From: Marinimicrobium hydrolyticum
GTDB taxonomy: Bacteria; Pseudomonadota; Gammaproteobacteria; Pseudomonadales; Cellvibrionaceae
Length of the DNA stretch: 64,000 bases
Reading direction: 5' to 3'
Assembly (NCBI RefSeq): GCF_030848505.1
Contig: NZ_JAVDDU010000005.1
Span: 1-64,000 of the forward strand
Shown here: piece after piece, positions 8,630 to 15,943 of the stretch
Position numbering within the stretch: the stretch's first letter is position 1
Layout: each line of letters opens with the position of its first letter
Made by a program: the position numbers and the translations under genes
The notes under the pieces: model-generated
What the model was told of the DNA's origin: nothing
The model's input: only the letters and a program-made list of their open reading frames with translations
The model's database searches: none

Positions 8630-10825
8630 ATGGTAGAAAAATCTAAAAATTGGTTACGCCCCTTATGGGCGCTGATCATTGTTCTATTCGTTCTGGGCCT
8701 GGTGGCCTGCGGCGGAAGCGACAGTGGCGGTGGGAACAGCGGGGGAGATCCGAGCGGTAACGAATACAATAATGGAAATGGGAACGGGATCGACGATGGG
8801 ACCGACAACGGGACCGGCGATGAGAACGACAACGGGACCGACAACGGGACCGATGATGAGAACGACAACGGGACCGACAACGGAACCGATGATGAGAACG
8901 ACAACGGGACCGACGATGGAAACGGTGATGAGAACGGCGATGACGACGGAAACGGGAGCGGGAACGGCTATGGCCTCCCAGCATTACCTGAAGAAGGCGA
9001 TCTCAGCTTCCGTTTTGTCGAGGGCATTGACGGTTGGCATATCAATGCCACGGGCAATACCACTACTTTGGAAACCGACTATCTGCGTATCGCCCACGAT
9101 GGCGAGCATGAGGCCCTGATTCTCAACCCCAAAGACTGGGATACCGACAATTGGCGCCTGCAGGCCCGGTACGAGTTCGATGTAGGCTTGAATTTTGTTG
9201 ACGCAAGAGCAACCCTGGTGCTCGATATCCCCCAGTCTTACCTGGATGACAACAATCTTGGGATTCAGTTAATTTTGCTGGGCAACAGCGGAGACAGCTA
9301 CGGTGGCTTCATCACACTGGAAGACTCCGATACCGAGACTCAACGTATTGAGCTTGATCTGACCGAGCGAGGAGAAGATCTTAGCAGTATCGGCACCGTT
9401 GCCATTCAGCTCGCCCAACCGCCGGCAAACACCGACATCAGTGACCCTATCGCAGTGCGGTCTCTTGATTTCTACGAAGTGGGAGGGCTGAGTGAGCCGG
9501 GTGAACCCACCAGGGCCAATAAGGTCGTGCCGATCTGGCAATGGGGTACAGTCAATCATGAGTCTCACGATTCACCTGCGATTCGCTTGACTGACCGCTT
9601 CGACGACCCGGCGGCCGGATATCAGGTACTATTCACAGCGCTAAGCTCCCCCAGCGCGGGGCATGACATTGAGCACACCCTGGTTGAGACCGACTCTGAC
9701 GGAATCGCCGACTCCGGAGCCTGGACCATTCCTGACGACCCAGGACTGTATAGGGTGCGTGCTGAGCCGGCCAACGCCGAATCCGGCGATTGGGACGCGA
9801 TCGAATTTTCCATGGGCATCTACAATCCGGCTGAGTTTGAGAAGGTCTGGGGCGCCACCACCGGGCACTCCACCTGCGCCATTGACGCCAGCGGAACTGC
9901 CTACTGCTGGAGCTCTGGCAGTCAGCCGGCGGTTGTGGCGGGCGGTATGCCTTTCGTCGAATTGGCTGTAGGCAGCACCACTTTGTTTGGCCTGACGGCA
10001 GAGGGAGACACCTACTCAATTGGTAACCCGACGAACAACCCGCCCCCTTCAAGCGCGACGCTGGTAGCATCTGCCCCCAAGTTTGAGCAAATCGTTTCCG
10101 GCCAGTCTCACCGCTGTGGACTGACCAGTGACGGGACAGCCTATTGTTGGGGCGGGAACAGGGACGGCCAGTCCGGCGCACCGAGTGATACATCATCTGT
10201 CTCGGCGCCGCGAGCGGTAGATGGCGACCCACCTCCATTCGTTCATCTCGATGCGGGCTGGCTTCATACCTGCGCACTCACAGCAGGGGGCGAAGCCTAT
10301 TGCTGGGGAAGAAACGGCTGGGGCCAGATTGGTGATAACACCACCGAAAACCGTTATGAAGCGACACCGCTGGAAACCGATCTTCGCTTTGAGTCTCTCT
10401 CACTTGGCAACCGCTACTCTTGCGCGATGGACGCCGAAGGAAAAATTTACTGCTGGGGCCGTGAATTCATCACCGAAGACCCCTGGGAGGGGCCGCGCCT
10501 GACGCCGCGACAACAGGCCATCGGCCATGAGTTTGTTGAAATCAGCGCCGGCGGCTACCACACCTGCGGCCGACACGCCGATGGTTCGGTTGTCTGCTGG
10601 GGCCTGAATCACGAAGGCAGCTGGGGTGAGGGCACGGATGGGGGTATACGGGTGGCGCCCGGGCCCGTTTACGGCAATCATACCTTCAGCCAGCTTACCA
10701 GCAGCTGGGCGCACAGCTGTGGCATCACTGAGAATGGGCTGCTCTGCTGGGGCAGAAACGACCTCCTGGGCTTCCCCTGGCATGACAACGTCCTGTATCC
10801 GCTGTTCGTGAGCATGCCGGATTAA
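8630..10825 (+). CDS. lipoprotein with D/N/G-rich repeat linker and RCC1-like repeats
   Basis: Predicted lipoprotein of 731 residues. The lipobox LGLVAC is followed by a linker of GTDNGTDDENDN repeats (about 45-115), encoded by 36-bp DNA repeats and possibly Ca2+-binding. Residues about 120-290 form a beta-rich module (FRFVEGIDGWHIN..., ending RSLDFYEV) that looks like a carbohydrate-binding or galactose-binding-like sandwich (inference). From about residue 410 there are at least six RCC1-like repeats with the pattern H-x-C-A/G...G-x-x-Y-C-W-G, such as HRCGLTSDGTAYCWG, HTCALTAGGEAYCWG and HTCGRHADGSVVCWG. These should fold as a beta-propeller with a disulfide per blade. The start at 8630 has GGGAGG five bases upstream. 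Likely surface-exposed binding or adhesion protein; the ligand is unknown. Confidence 0.8.
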   Translation: MVEKSKNWLRPLWALIIVLFVLGLVACGGSDSGGGNSGGDPSGNEYNNGNGNGIDDGTDNGTGDENDNGTDNGTDDENDNGTDNGTDDENDNGTDDGNGDENGDDDGNGSGNGYGLPALPEEGDLSFRFVEGIDGWHINATGNTTTLETDYLRIAHDGEHEALILNPKDWDTDNWRLQARYEFDVGLNFVDARATLVLDIPQSYLDDNNLGIQLILLGNSGDSYGGFITLEDSDTETQRIELDLTERGEDLSSIGTVAIQLAQPPANTDISDPIAVRSLDFYEVGGLSEPGEPTRANKVVPIWQWGTVNHESHDSPAIRLTDRFDDPAAGYQVLFTALSSPSAGHDIEHTLVETDSDGIADSGAWTIPDDPGLYRVRAEPANAESGDWDAIEFSMGIYNPAEFEKVWGATTGHSTCAIDASGTAYCWSSGSQPAVVAGGMPFVELAVGSTTLFGLTAEGDTYSIGNPTNNPPPSSATLVASAPKFEQIVSGQSHRCGLTSDGTAYCWGGNRDGQSGAPSDTSSVSAPRAVDGDPPPFVHLDAGWLHTCALTAGGEAYCWGRNGWGQIGDNTTENRYEATPLETDLRFESLSLGNRYSCAMDAEGKIYCWGREFITEDPWEGPRLTPRQQAIGHEFVEISAGGYHTCGRHADGSVVCWGLNHEGSWGEGTDGGIRVAPGPVYGNHTFSQLTSSWAHSCGITENGLLCWGRNDLLGFPWHDNVLYPLFVSMPD
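8798..8941 (+). repeat. 36-bp tandem repeat inside the RCC1 lipoprotein gene
   Basis: Three full units at 8798-8833, 8834-8869 and 8870-8905 plus a diverged fourth, each starting GGGACCGACAACGG. The period is a multiple of three, so copy-number change would alter linker length without frameshift. Units encode GTDNGTDDENDN-type dodecapeptides. Confidence 0.9.
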
Positions 10826-10882
10826 CCACCGATATGCCCATCTGCAGGCGTCAGAGTTGCCTGCGGTGAGGTGTCAGATAAT

Positions 10883-10905
10883 CGGCGGCGAGGGAGTCGC
10901 CGCCG
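10883..10905. terminator. hairpin between convergent genes
   Basis: Nine-bp stem CGGCGGCGA / TCGCCGCCG with a 5-base loop, placed in the short gap between the RCC1 lipoprotein gene and the convergent hydrolase gene. It lacks a T-run on either side, so it is only a possible terminator. Confidence 0.4.
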
Positions 10906-10911
10906 GGAACC

Positions 10912-11688
10912 TCAGGCCAGGAGCGAGCGCAGTGTCCGCGTAAAGTCCTTTGGTTGCTCGAACTGTGGGAAGTGGTGGCTGCCGGGAATTACCTGCTCCA
11001 TCACATTCCCCGCACAGCGGTTACGGGCCGGTTCGGAAATATGTTCACCATTGATAGCGTGAATAGGGCAGTGCAATTCGGCAAAGGCCGCATCCGGTGA
11101 CCAGCGCAGCAGATCGGCCCAGATAGGTAACATCTTTTCCGGGTCAGCGCTGGCCATACGCTGTTTGATCCAGTCCCTCGTGGCCTCGTCCAACTCGGGC
11201 ACGGTGGTGTTATCGACCAGATAGTGCATGGCCCCGACAAAATCCTGCTGAAAGGGCGTCTCAATGCTGGCGATAGTTTCAGCATCCATGTCGCCATAGG
11301 GCAAGCCAAACGTATCCACTAGCACTACGCCCCCAAGCTGGCCGCCGTTTTGAGCCCACAATCTGGCGGCCTCCAGGGCTACGGTACCGCCCATGGAATG
11401 GCCCACCAGCGTCAGTCGGTCGGCCCCCGCTCTCTGCGCTGCGGCAACGACAAGCCGGGCCAAGCCGACGATGGTCCAGTCAGCCCAGTCGACATCGGCG
11501 GATTTGCCATGCCCTGGCAGATCCAACACCATCATGTGTCGCTCGTCCCCCAGCGCTGCCAAAACGGCATCCCAATCGCTGCCCTGGCAGCTCCAGCCGT
11601 GCAGAAAAAGGATTAGCTCTCCTTCCTCGCCAACGACTTTGCTGTGCAGCTGTGCTGCGACATTGGCTATAGGTGCAGCAGAATTCAT
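10912..11688 (-). CDS. alpha/beta-fold hydrolase
   Basis: Cytoplasmic alpha/beta-hydrolase of 258 residues. The oxyanion-hole motif FLHGWSCQGSDW lies at about 28-39, the nucleophile Ser98 in GHSMGG, and the catalytic histidine in PGSHHFPQFEQP near the C terminus, with a helical cap at about 135-195. No signal peptide. The family includes esterases, epoxide hydrolases, haloalkane dehalogenases and C-C hydrolases; sequence alone does not choose between them. It is transcribed divergently from the LuxR-type regulator gene across 136 bases, which suggests that this regulator controls it. Complete. Confidence 0.8.
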   Translation of the reverse strand: MNSAAPIANVAAQLHSKVVGEEGELILFLHGWSCQGSDWDAVLAALGDERHMMVLDLPGHGKSADVDWADWTIVGLARLVVAAAQRAGADRLTLVGHSMGGTVALEAARLWAQNGGQLGGVVLVDTFGLPYGDMDAETIASIETPFQQDFVGAMHYLVDNTTVPELDEATRDWIKQRMASADPEKMLPIWADLLRWSPDAAFAELHCPIHAINGEHISEPARNRCAGNVMEQVIPGSHHFPQFEQPKDFTRTLRSLLA

Positions 11689-11824
11689 ATCGACCTCCGT
11701 ATGTTATTTTTGGTGCACAATCGGTCCCGCGATCCGAGAGGATTTAGACACCCATTGGTAAATCCTCTACATTTACGATAAATTTGACGTTAAAACAAAC
11801 TTTTCTGGCTGATTCTAACACCCA

Positions 11825-12979
11825 ATGAATGACACTCAACTGGAACAGCGCTTCGAAACCCGCCAGGAACCGCTACTGGATAAGCTCTACAGCAGCGCAC
11901 TCGACGCCGGTCAATGGCAGCACTTTCTGGGAGAGCTGATACACGCCACCGACTCGCGCTCCGCTCGCCTGCTGGTGCTCAACAAAAGTGCCGACGAGGT
12001 GCTGCACAGCACCAAGGTCAACATCGACGACCGGGACCATCAGCGCTACATCGAACACTACGTTAATACCTGCCCCTGGCGACTCGAGCTGGCACAGAAA
12101 CCCCGGGGCCAACTCTATTCGACTTTTCACGACTTCAGCTGCCGCCAACCGGCGTTCTACCAGACCGAGTTTTTTAATGACTGGGCCCGTCATCTGGATA
12201 TTCATCACGGTATCTGCGGCACCGTCTACCAAACTGAAGAGTACAAGGTGCAGCTGCTGGTTCAGCGAACCCACGGGCAGGGGCCCTATTCACAGCGCGC
12301 GACTCAATTGGTCAACGGCCTGTTGCCCCATATGCGCCAGACGTTGCGCTTAAGCAGGCAGTCACAGCATCAGGCGGCGCCTGTGTGGGGCGCGGCCGCG
12401 GCCGCCGAGATGCGCGCGCTGCCGTTTATCCTGTTTGATAAGGCGGGCCGGGTTGTACATGTCTCCCAGGCTTGTGAACACTTAATACAGCAGGGCGAGT
12501 TGGATATCGTCAACCAACGCCTGGTGCTTGCGGAGCCCGCAGTGCAGCAACGCTTTCACGCGGCCTTCACAGAAGTAACTCAGGTGAGCGGCACCCTCGC
12601 TCGGGAGGCCGCACTGAATATCCGACGCCCAGGCCAACCGACCCTGCGCTGTATGCTCACGCCGATAGCACCCTCGGCAAACGTCGCCAAACTCTGGCCC
12701 TGTCCCGCCCACGTGGCACTCTACATCTACGACCCCGAGCAGGCCCTTACCATCGACCAGAATGCATTGATCGCAATGTACAACCTGACCGACAGTGAGG
12801 CCCGCGTCGCCGTCGATATCGCCCAGGGGTTAGACCCGCAATTTATCGCCGAACGCGACAACCGCTCTACCCACACGGTGCGCGCGCAGCTGAAGTCGAT
12901 ATTCAACAAAACCCTCTGCCATCGCCAAAATCAGCTGGCTGCGCTGATATTGCAGTCTCCCGCAGCACGCCGTTACTGA
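11825..12979 (+). CDS. LuxR-family transcriptional regulator
   Basis: Protein of 384 residues. The C-terminal part (about 312-380) is a LuxR-type helix-turn-helix: YNLTDSEARVAVDIAQGL, then IAERDNRSTHTVRAQLKSIFNKT, then RQNQLAALIL. The N-terminal 300 residues are a presumed sensory region without a named domain that I can identify; it contains a PAS-like segment around FILFDKAGRVVHVSQACEHLI (about 200-220). This arrangement is common in gammaproteobacterial regulators that sit beside a hydrolase gene. Likely binds in the divergent region 11689-11824 and regulates the hydrolase (inference). The ATG at 11825 has no strong ribosome binding site. Confidence 0.8.
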   Translation: MNDTQLEQRFETRQEPLLDKLYSSALDAGQWQHFLGELIHATDSRSARLLVLNKSADEVLHSTKVNIDDRDHQRYIEHYVNTCPWRLELAQKPRGQLYSTFHDFSCRQPAFYQTEFFNDWARHLDIHHGICGTVYQTEEYKVQLLVQRTHGQGPYSQRATQLVNGLLPHMRQTLRLSRQSQHQAAPVWGAAAAAEMRALPFILFDKAGRVVHVSQACEHLIQQGELDIVNQRLVLAEPAVQQRFHAAFTEVTQVSGTLAREAALNIRRPGQPTLRCMLTPIAPSANVAKLWPCPAHVALYIYDPEQALTIDQNALIAMYNLTDSEARVAVDIAQGLDPQFIAERDNRSTHTVRAQLKSIFNKTLCHRQNQLAALILQSPAARRY

Positions 12980-13321
12980 CAGGTCCTCCCCGTTCGCCAG
13001 CTGATCGTCCGCGCTACTGGCTGTATGCGGCGTGGGCGCCCCGATCCTAAATTTCCCCCGCCCCGATGGTGACCCTAAAGAGGTTAATCGCCGCCCGCCA
13101 GTGGCTTTTTCCGCATTTTTGAACTATAAAGATCCCCACTGTTATGATGTTTTAGGTGCCAGCACTTTCATTCGAGGCAGCGGCGTTCTTTTTCCTGATT
13201 ACACTCAGGAGCGCCAATTGGCCGTAGGCGGACACTGGTGAAGTGCTGCAGCAGGGCACTGAGGCCAATAATGTGGGCGAACCCACTTTTTAGACATAAT
13301 AAACCGAGAGGAATGACAACA
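12980..13321. other. intergenic region with a small terminator-like hairpin
   Basis: Between the LuxR gene and the NIPSNAP gene. A 69-codon plus-strand frame (13032-13241) has no ribosome binding site or recognisable domain and is not called. At 13273-13291 there is a compact hairpin GTGGG-CGAA-CCCAC followed by TTTTT, about 30 bases before the NIPSNAP start; it could end the upstream transcript or attenuate the next gene. Confidence 0.45.
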
Positions 13322-13732
13322 ATGAAAATTAGCGCACTAACTCAGACTCTCTCAGTCTGCCTACTTTTTTCCCTGGCTGTGATCGCGCAAGCGGACTCGG
13401 CTACTGTCTTTGAACTGAGAACCTACACGACCCACGAAGGAAAACTCCCTGCCTTGAATGAGAGATTCACTAACCACACGGCCGGGCTGTTTGAAAAGCA
13501 TGGAATGCGAAATGTAGGCTATTGGGTGCCCAGCGATCCTGATAAATCAGGCAACACGCTGATCTATATCCTTGAGCACAAAAGCCGTGAAGCCGCGGCT
13601 CAAAGTTGGCAGGCGTTTATAGACGATCCCGACTGGCAGAAGGCGTATAAAGAATCGAGAGAAGATGGACCGATTGTTAAGCATATCGACTCCGTTTTTA
13701 TGACCGCCACAGAGTATTCTGCAATTCGTTAA
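13322..13732 (+). CDS. NIPSNAP-family protein with signal peptide
   Basis: A 136-residue protein. The first 24 residues are a signal peptide (ending VIAQADS), so the protein is probably periplasmic. The mature part has the NIPSNAP pattern: VFELRTYTTHEGKL at the start, FEKHGMRNVGYWVP in the middle and WQAFIDDPDWQKAY, with a final strand ending in VFMTATEYS. NIPSNAP proteins are small alpha/beta dimeric ferredoxin-like proteins of uncertain biochemical role. ATG 13322 is chosen because GAGAGGA lies at a proper distance, whereas the ATG at 13313 abuts it. A hairpin follows the gene. Confidence 0.8.
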   Translation: MKISALTQTLSVCLLFSLAVIAQADSATVFELRTYTTHEGKLPALNERFTNHTAGLFEKHGMRNVGYWVPSDPDKSGNTLIYILEHKSREAAAQSWQAFIDDPDWQKAYKESREDGPIVKHIDSVFMTATEYSAIR

Positions 13733-13758
13733 ATCTTACTTAACTCGTATTTCTCACC

Positions 13759-13786
13759 ATTGGGGCAGCCAGCGTGCTGCCCCAAT
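13759..13786 (+). terminator. hairpin after the NIPSNAP gene
   Basis: Perfect 11-bp stem (ATTGGGGCAGC / GCTGCCCCAAT) with a 6-base loop, 27 bases behind the stop codon. No T-run follows; it may protect the mRNA end or terminate weakly. Confidence 0.5.
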
Positions 13787-13816
13787 TGACAAGTTGCGTG
13801 CCTGTTTTAACTCTTA

Positions 13817-13858
13817 GCCATTTGGATTTGGTGTGAATAAGTGCTTTAATCAAATGGC
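13817..13858 (+). promoter_or_regulatory. inverted repeat upstream of the GH11 xylanase gene
   Basis: GCCATTTG (13817-13824) and CAAATGGC (13851-13858) form perfect 8-bp arms 26 bases apart, about 100 bases before the xylanase start. Candidate regulator binding site or leader structure; no factor can be named. Confidence 0.35.
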
Positions 13859-13955
13859 GCCACAACGACTACCGTTGATTGAATTACCTCAAATTACAAA
13901 AGGTTCATCGCTTCGTTGAAAGTGTGAATCTTATACATAAAAGGAGGATCAAATT

Positions 13956-14771
13956 TTGAAAAACATTTTCCAAAAGACTACGATTTTACTGACGGTATGC
14001 GGTCTCGCAAGCTGTGCAGCGGAGCAAGACGACGCAGAAACAATGAATGATGCTGCTGCGGCGCCGGCCGTTAGTAACATCGACAAGTTCGAGGCCTACA
14101 CTCAAAGATTCTCCGAAACCACTGAAATTACCCAGCATCATGCAACCGGTCACGTTGGTGATTTTTTCTTCACCCATTGGAAGGACGGTGGCGCTGCGTC
14201 ATTAACCTTGAGCCCAGAGGGTGACTTCAGTGTTAGCTGGGAAGGCGGTGGCTACAATTACGTAGGCGGCCCTGGCTGGCATTACGGTGATGAAGATAGG
14301 GTTATTGGTTATCGCTTCGACGAGGACAGCGGTGCTAGCTACATCACCTTGTATGGCTGGGGCTACGACGAGACTATGTCCACATCAGATCCGGCACACC
14401 TGGTGGAGTACTACGTTCTGCAACGGTGGACCTATGACCCCAGCCAAAACGCTGAATATGGCACGACTTTCGTCAGCGATGGCATTGAGTATTCTACTTA
14501 CCGTTCCGTGCGGGAGGAAAAGCCCTCAATCAACGCGCCGTCCACTTTCTACCAATACTGGAGCAAACCCGCTGAGCAACGTCCGCTTGGTGAAGACCAG
14601 AAGATCATCTTCGCCGACCACGTGCAGGCGTGGGCCGAGTCTGGCTGGATTATTCCGGACATGAACAACTTCGATGCGAGCGATGACCCCACCTATCAGG
14701 TCATGGCTGTAGAGGTTTTCAATCCGCCGGAGGACGGTACGGCATCTGGCCAAGTCTGGGATGGTCGATAA
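13956..14771 (+). CDS. GH11 endo-1,4-beta-xylanase, lipoprotein
   Basis: Glycoside hydrolase family 11 xylanase, a retaining enzyme that cleaves internal beta-1,4-xylosidic bonds. Family motifs are in order: FSVSWEGGGYNYVGGPGW, ITLYGWGYD, LVEYYVLQRW, EYSTYRSVREEKPSI, TFYQYWSKP and DHVQAWAESGW. The nucleophile is Glu151 (in VEYYV) and the acid/base is Glu253 (in MAVEVF). The N terminus is a lipoprotein signal (GLASC, Cys21), followed by an Ala/Asp-rich linker, so the enzyme is probably membrane-anchored. The start is TTG, supported by a near-perfect ribosome binding site (AAAGGAGG, 13940-13947, 8 bases upstream). Length 271 is normal for one catalytic domain and there is no carbohydrate-binding module. 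Confidence 0.92.
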   Translation: MKNIFQKTTILLTVCGLASCAAEQDDAETMNDAAAAPAVSNIDKFEAYTQRFSETTEITQHHATGHVGDFFFTHWKDGGAASLTLSPEGDFSVSWEGGGYNYVGGPGWHYGDEDRVIGYRFDEDSGASYITLYGWGYDETMSTSDPAHLVEYYVLQRWTYDPSQNAEYGTTFVSDGIEYSTYRSVREEKPSINAPSTFYQYWSKPAEQRPLGEDQKIIFADHVQAWAESGWIIPDMNNFDASDDPTYQVMAVEVFNPPEDGTASGQVWDGR

Positions 14772-14904
14772 AAACTTCATTATAACCCTGTGGAACCGGC
14801 GCCATGACGAGTATGAGTGATTGAACGATGGTTGCTGCTGGATCGTGCCTAAATTCGGTGATTGGCGTATTATATTGATTCGGTCCGAATAACCGTAGGT
14901 TGGG

Positions 14905-15381
14905 ATGATGGAAAAGTTGTTTCAAAGTAGTCGGTTTGCGGTGGTAGTTGCCGTCATTGTCACGGCTGTGTCGGCTGCTCTCCTGTATCTTGTCAGTATT
15001 AACCTCTTGTTTAATACGGTGGTGGGAGTGTTCATGAACGTCCCCGAAACCACCGATCAGGGGAAAAACCTGGTCGTGACTCTGCTCAAATTGCTCGATA
15101 TTACGCTTATCGCCATTACCCTGCATTTGGTGGCGGTCAGTCTTTTCCGGTTGTTTATCACGCCCATTAAGGCGACTGAGAGTACGTTTCTCAATATTTT
15201 GAATATCAAGGATTTTCAGGATCTTAAGATCACCATCATCCATGTGTCTGTGGTTGTAATGACTATCCTTTTCCTAGAGCACGCGGTTGAGCAAGGCGCG
15301 TCATTGGAGTCGCTTTATTTCGGTGCCGGTATCGCGCTGGTGATATGGGCATCCGTTTATGCCTCCGGGAAGATGCACTAG
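14905..15381 (+). CDS. YqhA / UPF0114-family membrane protein
   Basis: Inner-membrane protein of 158 residues with four hydrophobic segments (about 12-34, 55-80, 108-125 and 135-153). The order and content fit the YqhA (UPF0114) family: an N-terminal SSRFAVVVAVIVTAVSA, LLKLLDITLIAITLHLVAVSL with FRLFITP, and LNIKDFQDLKITIIHVSVVV in the second half. Biochemical function unknown. ATGs at 14905 and 14908 are both possible. It stands alone, 133 bases behind the GH11 gene. Confidence 0.8.
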   Translation: MMEKLFQSSRFAVVVAVIVTAVSAALLYLVSINLLFNTVVGVFMNVPETTDQGKNLVVTLLKLLDITLIAITLHLVAVSLFRLFITPIKATESTFLNILNIKDFQDLKITIIHVSVVVMTILFLEHAVEQGASLESLYFGAGIALVIWASVYASGKMH

Positions 15382-15583
15382 CAGTTCTATCGCGCGCATG
15401 CCAACTGGTTGCCGCAAGGGTAGAGCGCCAGCTCCAATCCTGAGTGACTACTGGCGATTCAGCGATAAGTGGCGGCTTTTTGGTGTGATCATCGCTTCAC
15501 GCTTGTCCAGAATCGCCAACAGTCCAATGGCGGAAGGGCGTCATGTAAATACAATCGTGCTGGCGGCTACTTATAACTTGTAG

Positions 15584-15760
15584 CTAAACCCCTACCGGCC
15601 TACCTTCATTGTTGGCCAATACCCCTTTCGCACGGATGGGAGTGTCCATGGCAACGGCCATTCCTGGTTTGTAAATGCCATAACCTATCCGGCTCATCTC
15701 CACACCCCTGGACAATAAACTTTCGTCCAACAAAGGCGCGAACTGGCCCGTAACGGTCAC
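15584..15760 (-). pseudogene. small orphan reading frame, probable gene remnant
   Basis: A 58-codon minus-strand frame with a GTG start overlapping the stop of the frame described next (GTGA). Reading from the start it contains GQFAPLLDESLLSRGVEMS, RIGYGIYKPG and MDTPIRAKGVLANNEG, which look like real protein sequence rather than chance, but I do not recognise the family. It is either a very short gene or the C-terminal-type fragment of one. Neighbouring sequence is free of other genes. Confidence 0.4.
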
Positions 15761-15936
15761 TCGGGCTCCTTCAATTTATACTCAATTTTGGGTATGCGGC
15801 TTTCCAGACGAGGCAGTAGCATGATGCCAAACAGGCGATTACGGCCAGCCTTGGCGGTAATTATGGCGATTTCATCCCAGGAAAATTCACGCACGGTATC
15901 TAGTGAAGGAATCTCCAACAACAATAAACAGAGGAC
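15757..15936 (-). pseudogene. orphan frame coupled to the previous one, truncated at its 5' end
   Basis: An open minus-strand frame of 59 codons ending in TGA at 15757-15759, with no good start: only TTG codons near 15920, and an in-frame stop just upstream. It contains SLDTVREFSWDEIAIITAK, AGRNRLFGIMLLPRLE and a charged end KIEYKLKEPE. The four-base stop/start overlap with the following small frame looks like a preserved operon junction. I read the pair as the remains of a two-gene unit whose 5' part was lost when the duplicated-domain lipoprotein gene region took its present place. Confidence 0.4.
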
Positions 15937-15943
15937 TTACCCA

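Noticed and set aside
8798-8941. 36-bp repeats that look like CRISPR direct repeats by length
   Set aside because: They are contiguous with no spacers, keep a coding frame and encode a protein linker.
8676-8984. Arg/Ser/His-rich minus-strand reading frame
   Set aside because: It is the mirror frame of the acidic repeat linker of the lipoprotein.
13032-13241. 69-codon plus-strand gene before the NIPSNAP gene
   Set aside because: No ribosome binding site or recognisable motif; kept as intergenic.
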